Of a DNA stretch of 64,000 bases, positions 26,823-35,763 are shown one piece after another (positions within the stretch are counted from its first letter, which is position 1; each line of letters opens with the position of its first letter). This DNA comes from JBBSDP01 sp038240605. GTDB taxonomy: Bacteria > Planctomycetota > Phycisphaerae > Tepidisphaerales > Tepidisphaeraceae. The position numbers and the translations under genes were made by a program. Where the stretch lies: positions 1-64,000 of the forward strand of contig JBBSDP010000022.1 in the NCBI GenBank assembly GCA_038240605.1, written 5' to 3'. The notes under the pieces were generated by a model, which did no database searches, was not told the origin of the DNA, and saw only the letters and a list, made by a program, of their open reading frames with translations.

Positions 26823-27287
26823 ATGCCACGTCTCCTCGTCACGATCGTTACCCTCGCCTGGGCGCTGTGGTTCGGCAGTCTGTTCACGCTCTTCGTCGTC
26901 GTCTCGTCACTCTTCAAGACCTTTGCGGCGGATCCCGAGACCGCCGGCAAGGCGGCGAGCGCGATCTTTCAACGGTTCGAATATTTGCAGCTTGGCCTGG
27001 CCGCGGCGGCACTGCTCGGCACGTTCACATGGCGGATCATCGCTCCGCGCGGGCGCATCACGCTCCTCTTTGCCCTCTTCGCCCTGTCGGCGGTGGCCCA
27101 GTGTTACGTTGCGATCAGGGTCAACCCCGAGCTTGAACGAATGCGCGTCGATCACCTCACCCATTCCGCCCGATTCAAGCGCCTGCACGGGGTCTCGATG
27201 ATGACGTGCGCCGCCGAAGCGGCACTGCTCCTGCTGGGCGGGCTGGCGCTCTCGACGCGCGGCGAGGATCAGCCGACGGCGGACTGA
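26823..27287 (+). CDS. DUF4149 (TMEM205-like) small membrane protein
   Basis: 154 residues with four hydrophobic segments (about 7-30, 52-70, 78-98, 128-148). The first carries the family pattern WALWFGSLFTLFVVVSSLF, and the loop FQRFEYLQLG follows. DUF4149 proteins are inner-membrane proteins of unknown function. Its last 19 bases overlap the end of the convergent rsmA gene. Confidence 0.75.
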   Translation: MPRLLVTIVTLAWALWFGSLFTLFVVVSSLFKTFAADPETAGKAASAIFQRFEYLQLGLAAAALLGTFTWRIIAPRGRITLLFALFALSAVAQCYVAIRVNPELERMRVDHLTHSARFKRLHGVSMMTCAAEAALLLLGGLALSTRGEDQPTAD

Positions 27288-28111
27288 AATATCGCAAACA
27301 ATTCCTCTGGCGAAAATTCCTCCGGCCGCCTCGATCCGTCCAGACGTGTGGAAGCGAGCATCCGCTCAGGATCGTGGCCGGCCTCTAACAGCGCCTTGCG
27401 CAGCGTCTTGCGGCGATACGAGAAAAGCCCCCCGACGAACCGCCCGAACATCGATGCCTGCCCGCCAAGTCGATCGTTCCGCTCCATCCGGACCAGCGCG
27501 CTTTCCACGTTGGGCGCTGGCCAGAACGCCTGCGGCGGCAGGGTCCGCAACACTCTGACCCGCGAAAGCATTTGCGCGATCACCGAGAGCGGGCCATATT
27601 CGTCGCTTCCCGCGTTCGCCTTGAGGCGGCCGGCAACCTCCTTCTGCACAGTGAACGCGAGCGACTCCACTCCCGCGATCAGCAGTTCGATCACGAGCGG
27701 CGAGGCGATGTTGTACGGAAGGTTGGCCACCAGCTTCGTTGCCCAACCCTGAGCGGCGTGAGACGTGATCTGGTCTTTCAGCAGCGGGTTCAGTTGATGC
27801 TTGCCGGCCAGCGCATCGCCTTCGACGAGGACGAAGTTGGGGTTGGCGGCAAACCGGCTTCGAAGCATTGATGCCAGGTCCCGATCGATTTCAACCGCGA
27901 CCACGCGCCCAGCCCGCGCCAGCAATTCCTCGGTCAGCGTTCCGGTTCCCGGCCCCACCTCGATCGCGCAATCCGATGGCATCAGCTCCCCCACCTCCGC
28001 CACCAGGCGCACCAGGTTCTGGTCGATCATGAAGTTCTGACCGAACCGGTGCCGCGGACTGGTCTGCGCCTCGGCGAGGATGGCCTGGATCTCGTGCTTG
28101 GTTTGCGCCAT
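27269..28111 (-). CDS. rsmA: 16S rRNA dimethyladenosine transferase RsmA (KsgA)
   Basis: 280 residues from the ATG at 28111 (MAQTKHEIQ). A longer start at 28132 would overlap the divergent gene's start. Class I methyltransferase motifs are all present: HRFGQNFMID (21-30), EVGPGTGTLTEELL (51-64), VEIDRDL (73-79), EGDAL (97-101) and the catalytic NLPYNIASPL (130-139). The C-terminal helical domain is complete. The enzyme dimethylates two adjacent adenines near the 3' end of 16S rRNA late in small-subunit assembly, using S-adenosylmethionine. It is convergent with, and overlaps by 19 bases, the DUF4149 gene. Confidence 0.95.
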   Translation of the reverse strand: MAQTKHEIQAILAEAQTSPRHRFGQNFMIDQNLVRLVAEVGELMPSDCAIEVGPGTGTLTEELLARAGRVVAVEIDRDLASMLRSRFAANPNFVLVEGDALAGKHQLNPLLKDQITSHAAQGWATKLVANLPYNIASPLVIELLIAGVESLAFTVQKEVAGRLKANAGSDEYGPLSVIAQMLSRVRVLRTLPPQAFWPAPNVESALVRMERNDRLGGQASMFGRFVGGLFSYRRKTLRKALLEAGHDPERMLASTRLDGSRRPEEFSPEELFAIFQSAVG

Positions 28112-28130
28112 CTTGGTACACTCGCGCCAC

Positions 28131-28607
28131 ATGAAATCTTACGACGTCATCCGTCAGGCCGTCGATGAGCCGGGCGTGAAAGCCGTGGCCGCGGCGCTGA
28201 AAGTTTCCCCCGCACTGGTGTACAAGTGGTGTGAGCCGCCGGCGGAAAAGGAAGACCCCGAGCAGAGCGGCGCGAAGAACCCGCTCGACCGCGTCCGCGA
28301 GATGTTCCTGCTCACCAAGGACATCCGGCTGGTGAGGTGGCTGTGCAACGAGGCCGGCGGCTTTTTTATCTCTAACCCGGTGCCGGAGCTTCGCACGACG
28401 GTCGACGAGGCGATCTTCGATGAGACGCGCGGGATGGTGCGCGATTTCAGCAAGCTGCTGGAAACTGTCACCCAATCCGTGGAAAACGATGCGCGCATCG
28501 ACTCGGTCGAGGCCGACCAGATCCGGCAAAAGTGGGAAGACCTCAAGGCCTGCGTCGAGCGATTCGTCATCGGTTGTGAAAAGGGCCGATACGGGCCAAA
28601 GAAATAG
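28131..28607 (+). CDS. CII-like helix-turn-helix regulator (Phage_CP76-type)
   Basis: 158 residues from the ATG at 28131, 19 bases from the divergent rsmA start. The N-terminus is a helix-turn-helix (VIRQAVDEPGVKAVAAALKV then SPALVYKWCEPP, residues 6-37). The rest is alpha-helical, with a patch LVRWLCNEAGGFFISNP that is typical of proteins annotated as phage CII-like regulators and found chromosomally in many planctomycetes and verrucomicrobia. No prophage genes are near, so this is a resident regulator and not a prophage mark. The target is unknown. Confidence 0.7.
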   Translation: MKSYDVIRQAVDEPGVKAVAAALKVSPALVYKWCEPPAEKEDPEQSGAKNPLDRVREMFLLTKDIRLVRWLCNEAGGFFISNPVPELRTTVDEAIFDETRGMVRDFSKLLETVTQSVENDARIDSVEADQIRQKWEDLKACVERFVIGCEKGRYGPKK

Positions 28608-28671
28608 TCCGCGCGTCGGCCGCGGATCCGACGGATACCATCGCAAGCCGCAACAAACCTGAGATGCGCCG

Positions 28672-29340
28672 CTATCCCCGTTCCTTTTGCACCGGCTGCG
28701 TGGACGGCGCAACCGTCTGGAGCACGCGGTTCCGCCACGTCTGCGCCGCCTTGTCGGCATCGGAGTACTTCCCGCCTGCGATCTCCGCCGCCAGGGCCTC
28801 CGCCTGATGGGCCAACTCTTCCAGTTCGGAGAGCCGCTGGTCGATCAGCTTGGGCGTCGCATCGGCATCAAGGCCCGGCAGCGCCACTTTCCATGCCGTG
28901 CCGACGCGCACGAGCCTGATGGGACGATCCTGGGCCCCGGGATAGCGGACCGTCGCCTGATCTGCGTCGATGACAACATCCGCCTTCTCGATCGCCGCCT
29001 GGTTCTGCGCCGGATCTGAATCGAGATCGCTGGTGACGGTCTTCGCCCCTTCCTCCCCGAAGGCCGCTTCAGCAGATTGATGAAGGCGGGCGTAAGCGGC
29101 GGCGTACCGCGCACGCCCCTCGACCATCCGCTTCTCCAGCGGAGATGACCAGAAGAGCAACCCTTCGATCGCTTTCGCGTTGCCCTCGCGGAGGGCCAGG
29201 TTGAGAAGCTTGAGCGCCCCCTTCGGCGTGGAGACGCCAGCGGTTACCGTCGTAGGTTTGGTTTGCGCCAGCAGCGTGGCTGCCGATGCGGCAAGGATCG
29301 CCACACAAACCAGCCAGCTCATTCGTGTGCTTGCGCCCAT
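28672..29340 (-). CDS. Exported hypothetical protein with TQP tail
   Basis: 222 residues. The signal peptide is MSWLVCVAILAASAATLLAQ after a short basic leader. The mature part is mostly helical with one beta-rich stretch (ADVVIDADQATVRYPGA...PIRLVRVGTAWKVALPG), reminiscent of DUF4878/NTF2-like lipoprotein domains, but the match is too weak to claim. It ends VAPSTQPVQKERG. The start of the ordered region (PKGALKLLNLALREGNAKAI) fits an NTF2-like or TPR-like helix pair. No function is assigned. It is convergent with the CII-like gene and has no operon partner. Confidence 0.6.
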   Translation of the reverse strand: MGASTRMSWLVCVAILAASAATLLAQTKPTTVTAGVSTPKGALKLLNLALREGNAKAIEGLLFWSSPLEKRMVEGRARYAAAYARLHQSAEAAFGEEGAKTVTSDLDSDPAQNQAAIEKADVVIDADQATVRYPGAQDRPIRLVRVGTAWKVALPGLDADATPKLIDQRLSELEELAHQAEALAAEIAGGKYSDADKAAQTWRNRVLQTVAPSTQPVQKERG

Positions 29341-29579
29341 GCCAATCCGTCCCGCGGCCTCCCCAAGCGCGCATCATAGCAACGACATCGACATTTCCGA
29401 AGGTACACATTTTCACCACTCAGACGCAAAGAACGCGGGGAGGATGGAAGATGGAGGATTGAAGATGGAGTGGCGCGTCTCGATCTAACCTCAATCGTCT
29501 ATCTTCTCAGCGCCCCCTCGGCGTCTCAGGGGTGAATCTGCTTTACGTTTTCGCGCCCGCGCCTTAGCCTCTGCCGCGA

Positions 29580-30653
29580 ATGATCCGGGTGCTTCATTTG
29601 AGCGGCGTCGAGCCGGACTTGCAGACCGAGCGCAGCGCAACGGCACTGAGGTCGCTCGCCGGTCCGGAATTGCGGATCGAATCGCGCCGGATCGGCCGCG
29701 GGGGGGATTATCGCAATGCGGCGCTGGCCTTCCTCCGCCTCAGGCGAGATCGTTTCAAAGTGCTGCACGCTTGGGATGCGTCAGCCCTGGCTGTCGCCTC
29801 GCTCGCCGCCGGACAGGACGCCATCGTCTTTTCACCATCCGCTCCAAGCAGCAATCGCCGCGCGGGATGGCTTGGGATCGGGGCAAACCATCGGACTCAG
29901 ACCGTAGTCTGCGCCACGCCGGGCGAGCGACGCCTCATCATCTCCCGTGGCACGCCGGCCGATCAGTGTCATGTGATCGCGCCTGGCTTGGAGCACTCGG
30001 CATCCGCGCCTTTGCGCGATAGCGCCCTTCGCGCTGCGCTCGGCGTCGGGGACGACGACCACCTCCTCCTCTGCCCCGGCGAATCCACTCTGAACACAGA
30101 CCATGAGTTGGCGGTCTGGACGGGTGCGATCCTCGAAGTGCTCGACCCCCGGCACAAGATATTACTCTGGGGACGCGGCCCACACGCCGCCAAGGCATTG
30201 CGACTCGCACATCGCCTTCGCCGTCCCAACGCAGGCTTGCACGCGGAAGCGATCCTCGGACGTCCGGTCGACTTTTCAGAGCTCGTCGGGATCGCCGATT
30301 TCGCGATCCTCACCGCGACGACGCCCGCCCCAGTCTTGCCGATCGCCATGTGCATGGCGGCCGGCTTGCCCATCGTCGGAATCGCCTGCCCATTCACGAC
30401 AGACTTGTTGGAAGACCGGCGTCAGGCCGTACTCGCTCCGAAGCGCTCCGCCCGATTGCTCGCCCAACATCTGCTCGAGGTCCAGCAGGACACCACGCTC
30501 CGGAGGACGATCGCGGACGGCGCGCGCCGGGCCGCGGCCAAACTCTTTTCGATGACGTCCTACTGCCAACGGTACGATGAGCTGTATCGACGCCTCGCCA
30601 AGTGGGAACCGACGTATCGATCTACAGACGTGTACCTCGCCGGCATCACGTAG
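29580..30653 (+). CDS. GT4-like glycosyltransferase
   Basis: 357 residues. The sequence has a GT-B architecture: an N-terminal half with VLHAWDASALAVASLAAGQ and FSPSAPSS, a linker near 150, then a C-terminal donor-binding half with LLCPGEST, KILLWGRGPHAAKAL and a region near the end (FAILTATTPAPVLPIAMCMA, AGLPIVGI) that corresponds to the GT4 EAxxxGxPVV pattern, here lacking the canonical Glu pair. It probably transfers a sugar in surface polysaccharide or glycan synthesis. The weak EX7E motif makes the donor and even the activity uncertain. It has no clear operon partner. Confidence 0.65.
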   Translation: MIRVLHLSGVEPDLQTERSATALRSLAGPELRIESRRIGRGGDYRNAALAFLRLRRDRFKVLHAWDASALAVASLAAGQDAIVFSPSAPSSNRRAGWLGIGANHRTQTVVCATPGERRLIISRGTPADQCHVIAPGLEHSASAPLRDSALRAALGVGDDDHLLLCPGESTLNTDHELAVWTGAILEVLDPRHKILLWGRGPHAAKALRLAHRLRRPNAGLHAEAILGRPVDFSELVGIADFAILTATTPAPVLPIAMCMAAGLPIVGIACPFTTDLLEDRRQAVLAPKRSARLLAQHLLEVQQDTTLRRTIADGARRAAAKLFSMTSYCQRYDELYRRLAKWEPTYRSTDVYLAGIT

Positions 30654-30671
30654 AGCCCAATCGACACACGA

Positions 30672-30730
30672 GTAGCACGGGCGCCTCGCCCGTGGAATGT
30701 GCTCAGACACGGGCGAGGCGCCCGTGCTAC
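30672..30730. repeat. REP-like nested palindrome (copy 1)
   Basis: Two 23-base arms (30672-30694 and 30708-30730) are perfect reverse complements around a 13-base loop. Each arm is itself a palindrome with core CACGGGCG-CCT-CGCCCGTG. The element lies between the converging glycosyltransferase and ligA genes. The same core recurs at 59218-59276 and, in reduced form, at 47150-47170. Confidence 0.85.
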
Positions 30731-30765
30731 GAAAATCACTGCCAATATTTTAAGTTGTTTGAGCG

Positions 30766-32799
30766 TCACGCCGAGCGAACCTTCTTCAGGAATTCCGCCT
30801 CGCTCAATACGGGGACCTTCAGCTCCTTCGCTTTGTCCAGCTTGCTGCCGGCGGACTCGCCGGCCACGACGAAATTGGTCTTCTTGCTCACACTGGCCGA
30901 CGCTTTCCCGCCCAGACGGACGATCATCGCTTCGATCTCCGTACGGCCGAGCGTCGGCAGCGTGCCGGTCACCACCACTGTTTGGCCCGCGAGTGGCCGC
31001 GGCTCATTGGCTGTGGGTTTGGCGACGCTGGGGTTGATGCGCACCGACTTCAACTCCGAAACCGCATGCTGGCCCGCTCGGTTGTGGAAAAAGTCGTAGA
31101 CGGATTCGGCGATCACCGGTCCGATCTCCATCACCTCCGAGAGTCCCGCCTGGCTCGCCGCCGCTAGCGCGTCCAGCGATCCGAAGTGCTGGGCAAGGAC
31201 GTACGCCACTCGATTGCCAACGTGGCGAATGCCGATTCCGGCCAGTAGCCGGTCCAGGCCGCACGAACGGCTCTTCTCGATCGCCTCGAGAACGTTCTGC
31301 GCGCTCTTCTCCCCGAGTCGCTCCAGGCCGAGCAGCGCTTCCTTCTTGAGCCGGTAGAGGTCCGCAAAGGTCTTGACCAGGCCGGCTTCGGCGAGCGCAT
31401 CGGCCAGCTTGTCCCCCACGTGTTCGATGTCCATCTGGTTGCGCCCGCAGAACCAGCGGAGCCGTTCGCGGAACTGCGCCGGGCAGTCGGGGTTGAGGCA
31501 GTAGATATATTTTGCGCCCTCTTCGCGCTCGACTTTCGCGCCGCAGCTTGGGCAGTGGGTCGGCGGCTCGACCGGTTTCGCGCCGCGCGGCCGTTTCTCC
31601 GGCACCGCCTGGCGCACATACGGAATGACCTCACCCGCCTTTTCGATCACGATCGTGTCACCGAGGTGCAGGTCGAGGCGGCGAATTTGATCGAGGTTGT
31701 GAAGCGTTGCGTTCTGAACCGTCGTCCCCGCCAGGAATACCGGCTCCATCCGCGCCACCGGCGTGAGCGTCCCGTTCTTTCCCACCTGCCAGTCCACTCC
31801 GCGCAACAGCGTCTGCATCTGCTCGGCCGCGTACTTGAACGCGATCACCCACCGAGGCGCTTTGCTGGTGACGCCGAGGCGCTGCCGCTGGTCAAACGAA
31901 TCGACCTTCAGCACCATTCCGTCGGTCTGAAACGCCAACTTCCCGCGTGTTTCGTTGAACGCCTCGATGGTCGCGATCGCCTCGTCGATATTCTCGACGC
32001 GCTTCGTCTGCTCCGAGACCGGCAGGTGCAGGTCTTTGAGATATTGGATCCAATCCCAATAGCCATCGACCGGCAATGGTTTCACCTGCCCCAGGCCATG
32101 GCAGATGAAACGCAGCCGGCGGGAAGCCGTGATCTTCGGATCGAGCTGGCGAAGCGCGCCGGTCGTCAGGTTGCGCGGATTCTTGTAGACCTCTTCGCCC
32201 GCGGCCTCACGCTCCTTGTTAAGGCGCTGGAACTCGGCGTTGGTCATGTAAACCTCGCCGCGAACCTCGAGCACATCCGGGATCGCAGCCGTCCCCTCGC
32301 GTTTACGGCCATCGACAGGTTTGAGGCGAAGTGGGATCGAACTGATCGTCCGCGCATTGGGCGTCACATCATCGCCCCGGCGGCCATCGCCGCGCGTGGC
32401 CGCCAGCACCAGCAGGCCCTTCTCGTAACGAATCCCCAGCGACACCCCGTCCACCTTGGGCTCAAGCACGTACCGGACCGGCTCATCGCCGAGCACGCGC
32501 CGTACGCGAGCATCGAAGGCGCGCACCTCCGCTTCGTCATAGGTGTTGTCGATGCTCATCATCGGCACGGCGTGCTCGACGGTCGCGAACGCGACCGTCG
32601 GCTCACCGCCGACGCGCTGCGAAGGCGAATCGGGCGTGATCCATTCGGGGTGAGCTGTTTCGATCTCGATCAGCTCGCGCATCAGGCGGTCGTATTCCTG
32701 GTCGCTCACCTCAGGCATGGCCAGGACGTAATAGAGGTGGTTGTGCCGGTCGAGCTCAACTTTCAGCCGTGCCAACTTCCGTTCCGCCGATTCGCTCAT
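30766..32799 (-). CDS. ligA: NAD-dependent DNA ligase
   Basis: 677 residues from the ATG at 32799 (MSESAERKLARLKVELDRHN), the usual LigA start; a 28-residue upstream extension would run back toward the neighbouring gene and lacks homology. Domains: Ia/adenylation with catalytic Lys115 in LEPKVDGVSL, OB-fold, a four-Cys zinc finger (CPSCGAKVEREEG...YCLNPDC), helix-hairpin-helix repeats (about 475-570) and a C-terminal BRCT domain (about 595-677). It seals nicks in DNA replication and repair using NAD+. It is downstream of the alpha/beta hydrolase on the same strand with a gap of 61 bases. Confidence 0.95.
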   Translation of the reverse strand: MSESAERKLARLKVELDRHNHLYYVLAMPEVSDQEYDRLMRELIEIETAHPEWITPDSPSQRVGGEPTVAFATVEHAVPMMSIDNTYDEAEVRAFDARVRRVLGDEPVRYVLEPKVDGVSLGIRYEKGLLVLAATRGDGRRGDDVTPNARTISSIPLRLKPVDGRKREGTAAIPDVLEVRGEVYMTNAEFQRLNKEREAAGEEVYKNPRNLTTGALRQLDPKITASRRLRFICHGLGQVKPLPVDGYWDWIQYLKDLHLPVSEQTKRVENIDEAIATIEAFNETRGKLAFQTDGMVLKVDSFDQRQRLGVTSKAPRWVIAFKYAAEQMQTLLRGVDWQVGKNGTLTPVARMEPVFLAGTTVQNATLHNLDQIRRLDLHLGDTIVIEKAGEVIPYVRQAVPEKRPRGAKPVEPPTHCPSCGAKVEREEGAKYIYCLNPDCPAQFRERLRWFCGRNQMDIEHVGDKLADALAEAGLVKTFADLYRLKKEALLGLERLGEKSAQNVLEAIEKSRSCGLDRLLAGIGIRHVGNRVAYVLAQHFGSLDALAAASQAGLSEVMEIGPVIAESVYDFFHNRAGQHAVSELKSVRINPSVAKPTANEPRPLAGQTVVVTGTLPTLGRTEIEAMIVRLGGKASASVSKKTNFVVAGESAGSKLDKAKELKVPVLSEAEFLKKVRSA

Positions 32800-32860
32800 G
32801 GTCTGTTGTTCCCGGAGAAGGTGCTCCGCCCGCACTAGCAAAGAAATGCGTGCCTCAACG

Positions 32861-33958
32861 TCAGAATCCAAAGTGGTCCACAATCTTACCGCCGAGGTAA
32901 TTGGCGGCCGTCTGCTGAATCTGCGGCAAATAGAGGATCGCGCCGTAGTGGCCGGTCGGAACCCAGAAGATCTGCGGGTTGCCGATCGCGTGGAAGAGCA
33001 GATCCGTCGTCTGGCGTGGGATCACTTCGTCATCGCTCCCGTTGATCATCAGGCAATGCGCCGGATCGATGCGCTCCGCGAAGTTCAACGGCTCGACGGG
33101 CGAAAGCATCTTTGCAAGCCCGTCGCGATCGATCCCATGTTCCTCCAGTCTTCGGGCCAAGCCGCGCGTTTCCCGGGTGTGGAATACGAGGGACGCGAGA
33201 TCGCCGCCGCTCAGGACGGGCAGTACGCGGTCGAACTGCCCATCCACACCCGCAGCCAGGACCGTCATGATCCCACCGAGGCTGACGCCGGTGATGCCGA
33301 TCTGATGGGCATCCACCTCCGCGCGCGAGGTGAGGATGGCCTTGGCCCGGCGAATGTCCATCACGGTCTGCCGCAGCGCATCGACGCTTCGCGTCGGGTC
33401 GGCGCTGAAGAACTGAATGTGCGTCTGGGCCGGCGGCCGACGGGGGCCGTAGTAGGCCATCGGGACGTATAGCGCCGCGACGCCATGCGCCGCCAGCGAC
33501 CGCGCAAACGATCGGGCGATGATGGCCCGGCCATCGAGGATATCGAGAACGATCGCCGCCGGTTCCTTCGTGCCCGCGGCCACTCTGGGCACGTAGTATT
33601 CCGCCGGAACCGTATTGTTCTGTTTGAAGGGGCTATGAAACGGGGAGGGATATTCGACCCGATAGACGCGCGTCTCCTCGTTCTCTTCCAGAGGTTGAAT
33701 GGAGTAGGTGAACTGCCGCACCGGCACATCGAACGCCGCTAGCCATTCCGCCATTTGCCCCGCTGCATTGCGCTTCGCCAACGGCTGATCCATCGCTGCC
33801 AGACGCTCCAGTGGCCCCGCCGGCTGGGTGCTGGGGGCAAAGACATCCGCGCTGATGCGGGTCTTCGCCAACGCCGTCGAACAAAAGCCCGACGCCAGGA
33901 CGAGGAACACGAATAGGCCGGTTTTCGAAGATCGCATGTCGAACATCTTACCGTTCAC
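32861..33958 (-). CDS. Exported alpha/beta hydrolase (dienelactone hydrolase/acetyl-esterase-like)
   Basis: 365 residues from a GTG that overlaps the stop of the UvrC-like gene (GTGA); ATG codons at 33946 and 33937 are alternatives. The signal peptide is TGLFVFLVLASGFCSTALA. An APSTQPAGP linker leads to an alpha/beta hydrolase fold with nucleophile elbow GVSLGG (near 228), acid DDEVIP (near 320) and His in TGHYGAI (near 345). The cap and length fit bacterial carbohydrate esterases or dienelactone-hydrolase-like enzymes. The substrate is unknown. Confidence 0.75.
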   Translation of the reverse strand: MNGKMFDMRSSKTGLFVFLVLASGFCSTALAKTRISADVFAPSTQPAGPLERLAAMDQPLAKRNAAGQMAEWLAAFDVPVRQFTYSIQPLEENEETRVYRVEYPSPFHSPFKQNNTVPAEYYVPRVAAGTKEPAAIVLDILDGRAIIARSFARSLAAHGVAALYVPMAYYGPRRPPAQTHIQFFSADPTRSVDALRQTVMDIRRAKAILTSRAEVDAHQIGITGVSLGGIMTVLAAGVDGQFDRVLPVLSGGDLASLVFHTRETRGLARRLEEHGIDRDGLAKMLSPVEPLNFAERIDPAHCLMINGSDDEVIPRQTTDLLFHAIGNPQIFWVPTGHYGAILYLPQIQQTAANYLGGKIVDHFGF

Positions 33959-35130
33959 GACTGAATGGATTGTAGCTCTTTTACGACGCCTTCACCCTCC
34001 TGCTCCGGCTCACGCGTCTGCTTTCGCAGGTCGCGCCACGCCTTCGCCGCCGATCGTTCGTCGATGTCGCCGATGGGGAGGAAGACGCCGTGACGGCTTT
34101 TCGCGGCGAAAAGGTGCTGTGCGACGATCCCGATCCGCTCGGCCCCAATTTCGTCCACTGGCGCATCGATTTGATCCGCCAGCCGTGACAGGACGCAGCG
34201 CAAAAGGCCCGGGACATCGATCGAGTCCCGGATTGCGATCAGTCCAAGGACCTCCTCGATTCTGCCCGACGTGATCAGGAACGCCTTGGCCGTCTGTTCC
34301 CGCGGGCCGTGCTGAATGGTGAGAAACGTAAAGTCGCTCAATCGTCTCACGTGGCGAAACGGGCCCCGGCCAAGCTGACCGATCTTGTCGGAGAACGACT
34401 TGATCTTCGCGGCCGATTCGAACCGCAGCTCAGCGGCGGCATCGCGCATGCGCTGTTCCTGGTCGCGCACCATGGGCGCGGGATCGATCAGCGTTTCCGC
34501 GCTCCACTGGATCATGCCGCGATACTGATCGATCGAGATCGATCCGTCGCACGGCGCGGGGCACTTGTGCATCTGCTTGTAGGCGCACGCCCGCGCGTCG
34601 GGCGCTTCAACGAGAATCGAGTAATAGCGGCACAGATCGAAGGCATCCTCAAGGTGTTGGATGAGCCGGGCGGCAACGTGCTTGTCTTCCACCGGGCCGA
34701 GGAGCAGTCCGCCCTTGCTCAGGTCGATCGTCTTCACGTAGCGCGGGAAACGCGTCTCGGGGTTGACGTGGATGAACCATGCCGGCCGGAAACCCACCAT
34801 GCCGCGGTAGGTTTGCCGGAATACGGCCCGCGCTGCCTCGTAATAAATCCAATCGGCTTCGAATGCGCTATCGACCCGCCGCCAGTGAACGCGCCGTACC
34901 AGCTCGCGGTAATTCACGCGCTTGGAAAGGCCGATCGTCTCTTCGCCCCCAAGCCGTCGCTTCAGGCTCGCCCGCAGATTCTTCACGCACAGAAGTTGAA
35001 CCGGCTGGTCATCGGCGTCGGCGAACAGGTAGACCCCCCAGCGTGCCGGCACAGACCGCAGGAACGCCTTAAAATCCCCCTGGGGATCGAAGTCGGCCGA
35101 GTGTGTGAACGTGGACGCCGATTCGTGCAT
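33955..35130 (-). CDS. UvrC-like GIY-YIG nuclease lacking the C-terminal half (Cho-like)
   Basis: 391 residues. The N-terminus has a GIY-YIG-like fold (WGVYLFADADDQPVQLLCVK...LKRRL, about 31-60). A UvrC-type Cys motif follows (CAYKQMHKCPAPCDGSISID, about 191-210, CxxxQxxxCxAPC), and a UVR/UvrB-binding helix pair (MRDAAAELRFESAAKIKSFS) at about 240. The RNase-H-like 5' incision domain and helix-hairpin-helix end of full UvrC (about 600 residues) are absent. This resembles E. coli Cho, which makes the 3' incision beside UvrB. The GIY-YIG Tyr/Arg set is partly altered, so activity is uncertain. It is divergent from purE. Confidence 0.7.
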   Translation of the reverse strand: MHESASTFTHSADFDPQGDFKAFLRSVPARWGVYLFADADDQPVQLLCVKNLRASLKRRLGGEETIGLSKRVNYRELVRRVHWRRVDSAFEADWIYYEAARAVFRQTYRGMVGFRPAWFIHVNPETRFPRYVKTIDLSKGGLLLGPVEDKHVAARLIQHLEDAFDLCRYYSILVEAPDARACAYKQMHKCPAPCDGSISIDQYRGMIQWSAETLIDPAPMVRDQEQRMRDAAAELRFESAAKIKSFSDKIGQLGRGPFRHVRRLSDFTFLTIQHGPREQTAKAFLITSGRIEEVLGLIAIRDSIDVPGLLRCVLSRLADQIDAPVDEIGAERIGIVAQHLFAAKSRHGVFLPIGDIDERSAAKAWRDLRKQTREPEQEGEGVVKELQSIQS

Positions 35131-35164
35131 TTCAATCCCTATGGTAGGATGCCGCGCTCAAAAT

Positions 35165-35683
35165 ATGCCACGAGACGATTCCAAGCCACTGGTCGCGGTC
35201 ATCATGGGAAGCAAGTCGGACTGGGAGACGATGCAGCACGCCGATGCGATGCTGACCCAGTTCGGGGTTCCCCACGAGTGCAAGGTCGTGTCCGCCCACC
35301 GCACGCCCGACCTCCTCGCCCGGTTTGCCTCGGGGGCAGAGGCGCGCGGCATCCAGGTGATCATCGCCGGTGCCGGAGGCGCCGCCCACCTGCCGGGAAT
35401 GACGGCGGCACAGACGATTCTTCCGGTGCTGGGCGTGCCCGTGCAGAGCCATGCCCTGAGCGGCACCGATTCGCTGTTGTCGATCGTCCAGATGCCGGCC
35501 GGCGTACCCGTGGGTACGCTGTCGATCGGCAAGGCGGGCGCCACCAACGCCGCCCTGCTCGCCGTGGCGATCCTAGCCGGCTCCAGGCCTGAGCTGCGCG
35601 AGAGGCTGAGGAAGTTCCGCGCCGCCCAGACTGAAAAAGTGCTTGGGGAAGAACTTCCGCCGGCTCATTCCCCGCTGAACTGA
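35165..35683 (+). CDS. purE: 5-(carboxyamino)imidazole ribonucleotide mutase
   Basis: 172 residues from the ATG at 35165. Class I PurE motifs are complete: VIMGSKSDWETM (substrate phosphate loop), VVSAHRTPD (catalytic His) and AGAGGAAHLPGM. It converts N5-CAIR to CAIR in purine synthesis. purK follows 80 bases downstream on the same strand, the classic pair. Confidence 0.95.
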   Translation: MPRDDSKPLVAVIMGSKSDWETMQHADAMLTQFGVPHECKVVSAHRTPDLLARFASGAEARGIQVIIAGAGGAAHLPGMTAAQTILPVLGVPVQSHALSGTDSLLSIVQMPAGVPVGTLSIGKAGATNAALLAVAILAGSRPELRERLRKFRAAQTEKVLGEELPPAHSPLN

Positions 35684-35763
35684 GCAGCGGATCGGATACG
35701 CGTTGCGCGACGTGCGCGTGCGGCCTTTCGCGACTTCATTCGGGTTTGAACCTTTCCTTCGCA

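Noticed and set aside
28131..28607. CII-like regulator considered as a prophage marker
   Set aside because: Neighbours are housekeeping genes and no integrase, capsid or attachment site is seen.
31420..32838. A 472-codon open frame on the + strand
   Set aside because: It is entirely antisense to ligA, has no recognisable domain, and its length follows from GC-rich codon bias.
34309..35592. A 427-codon open frame on the + strand
   Set aside because: It spans the antisense of the UvrC-like gene and an alternate frame of purE, both strongly supported.
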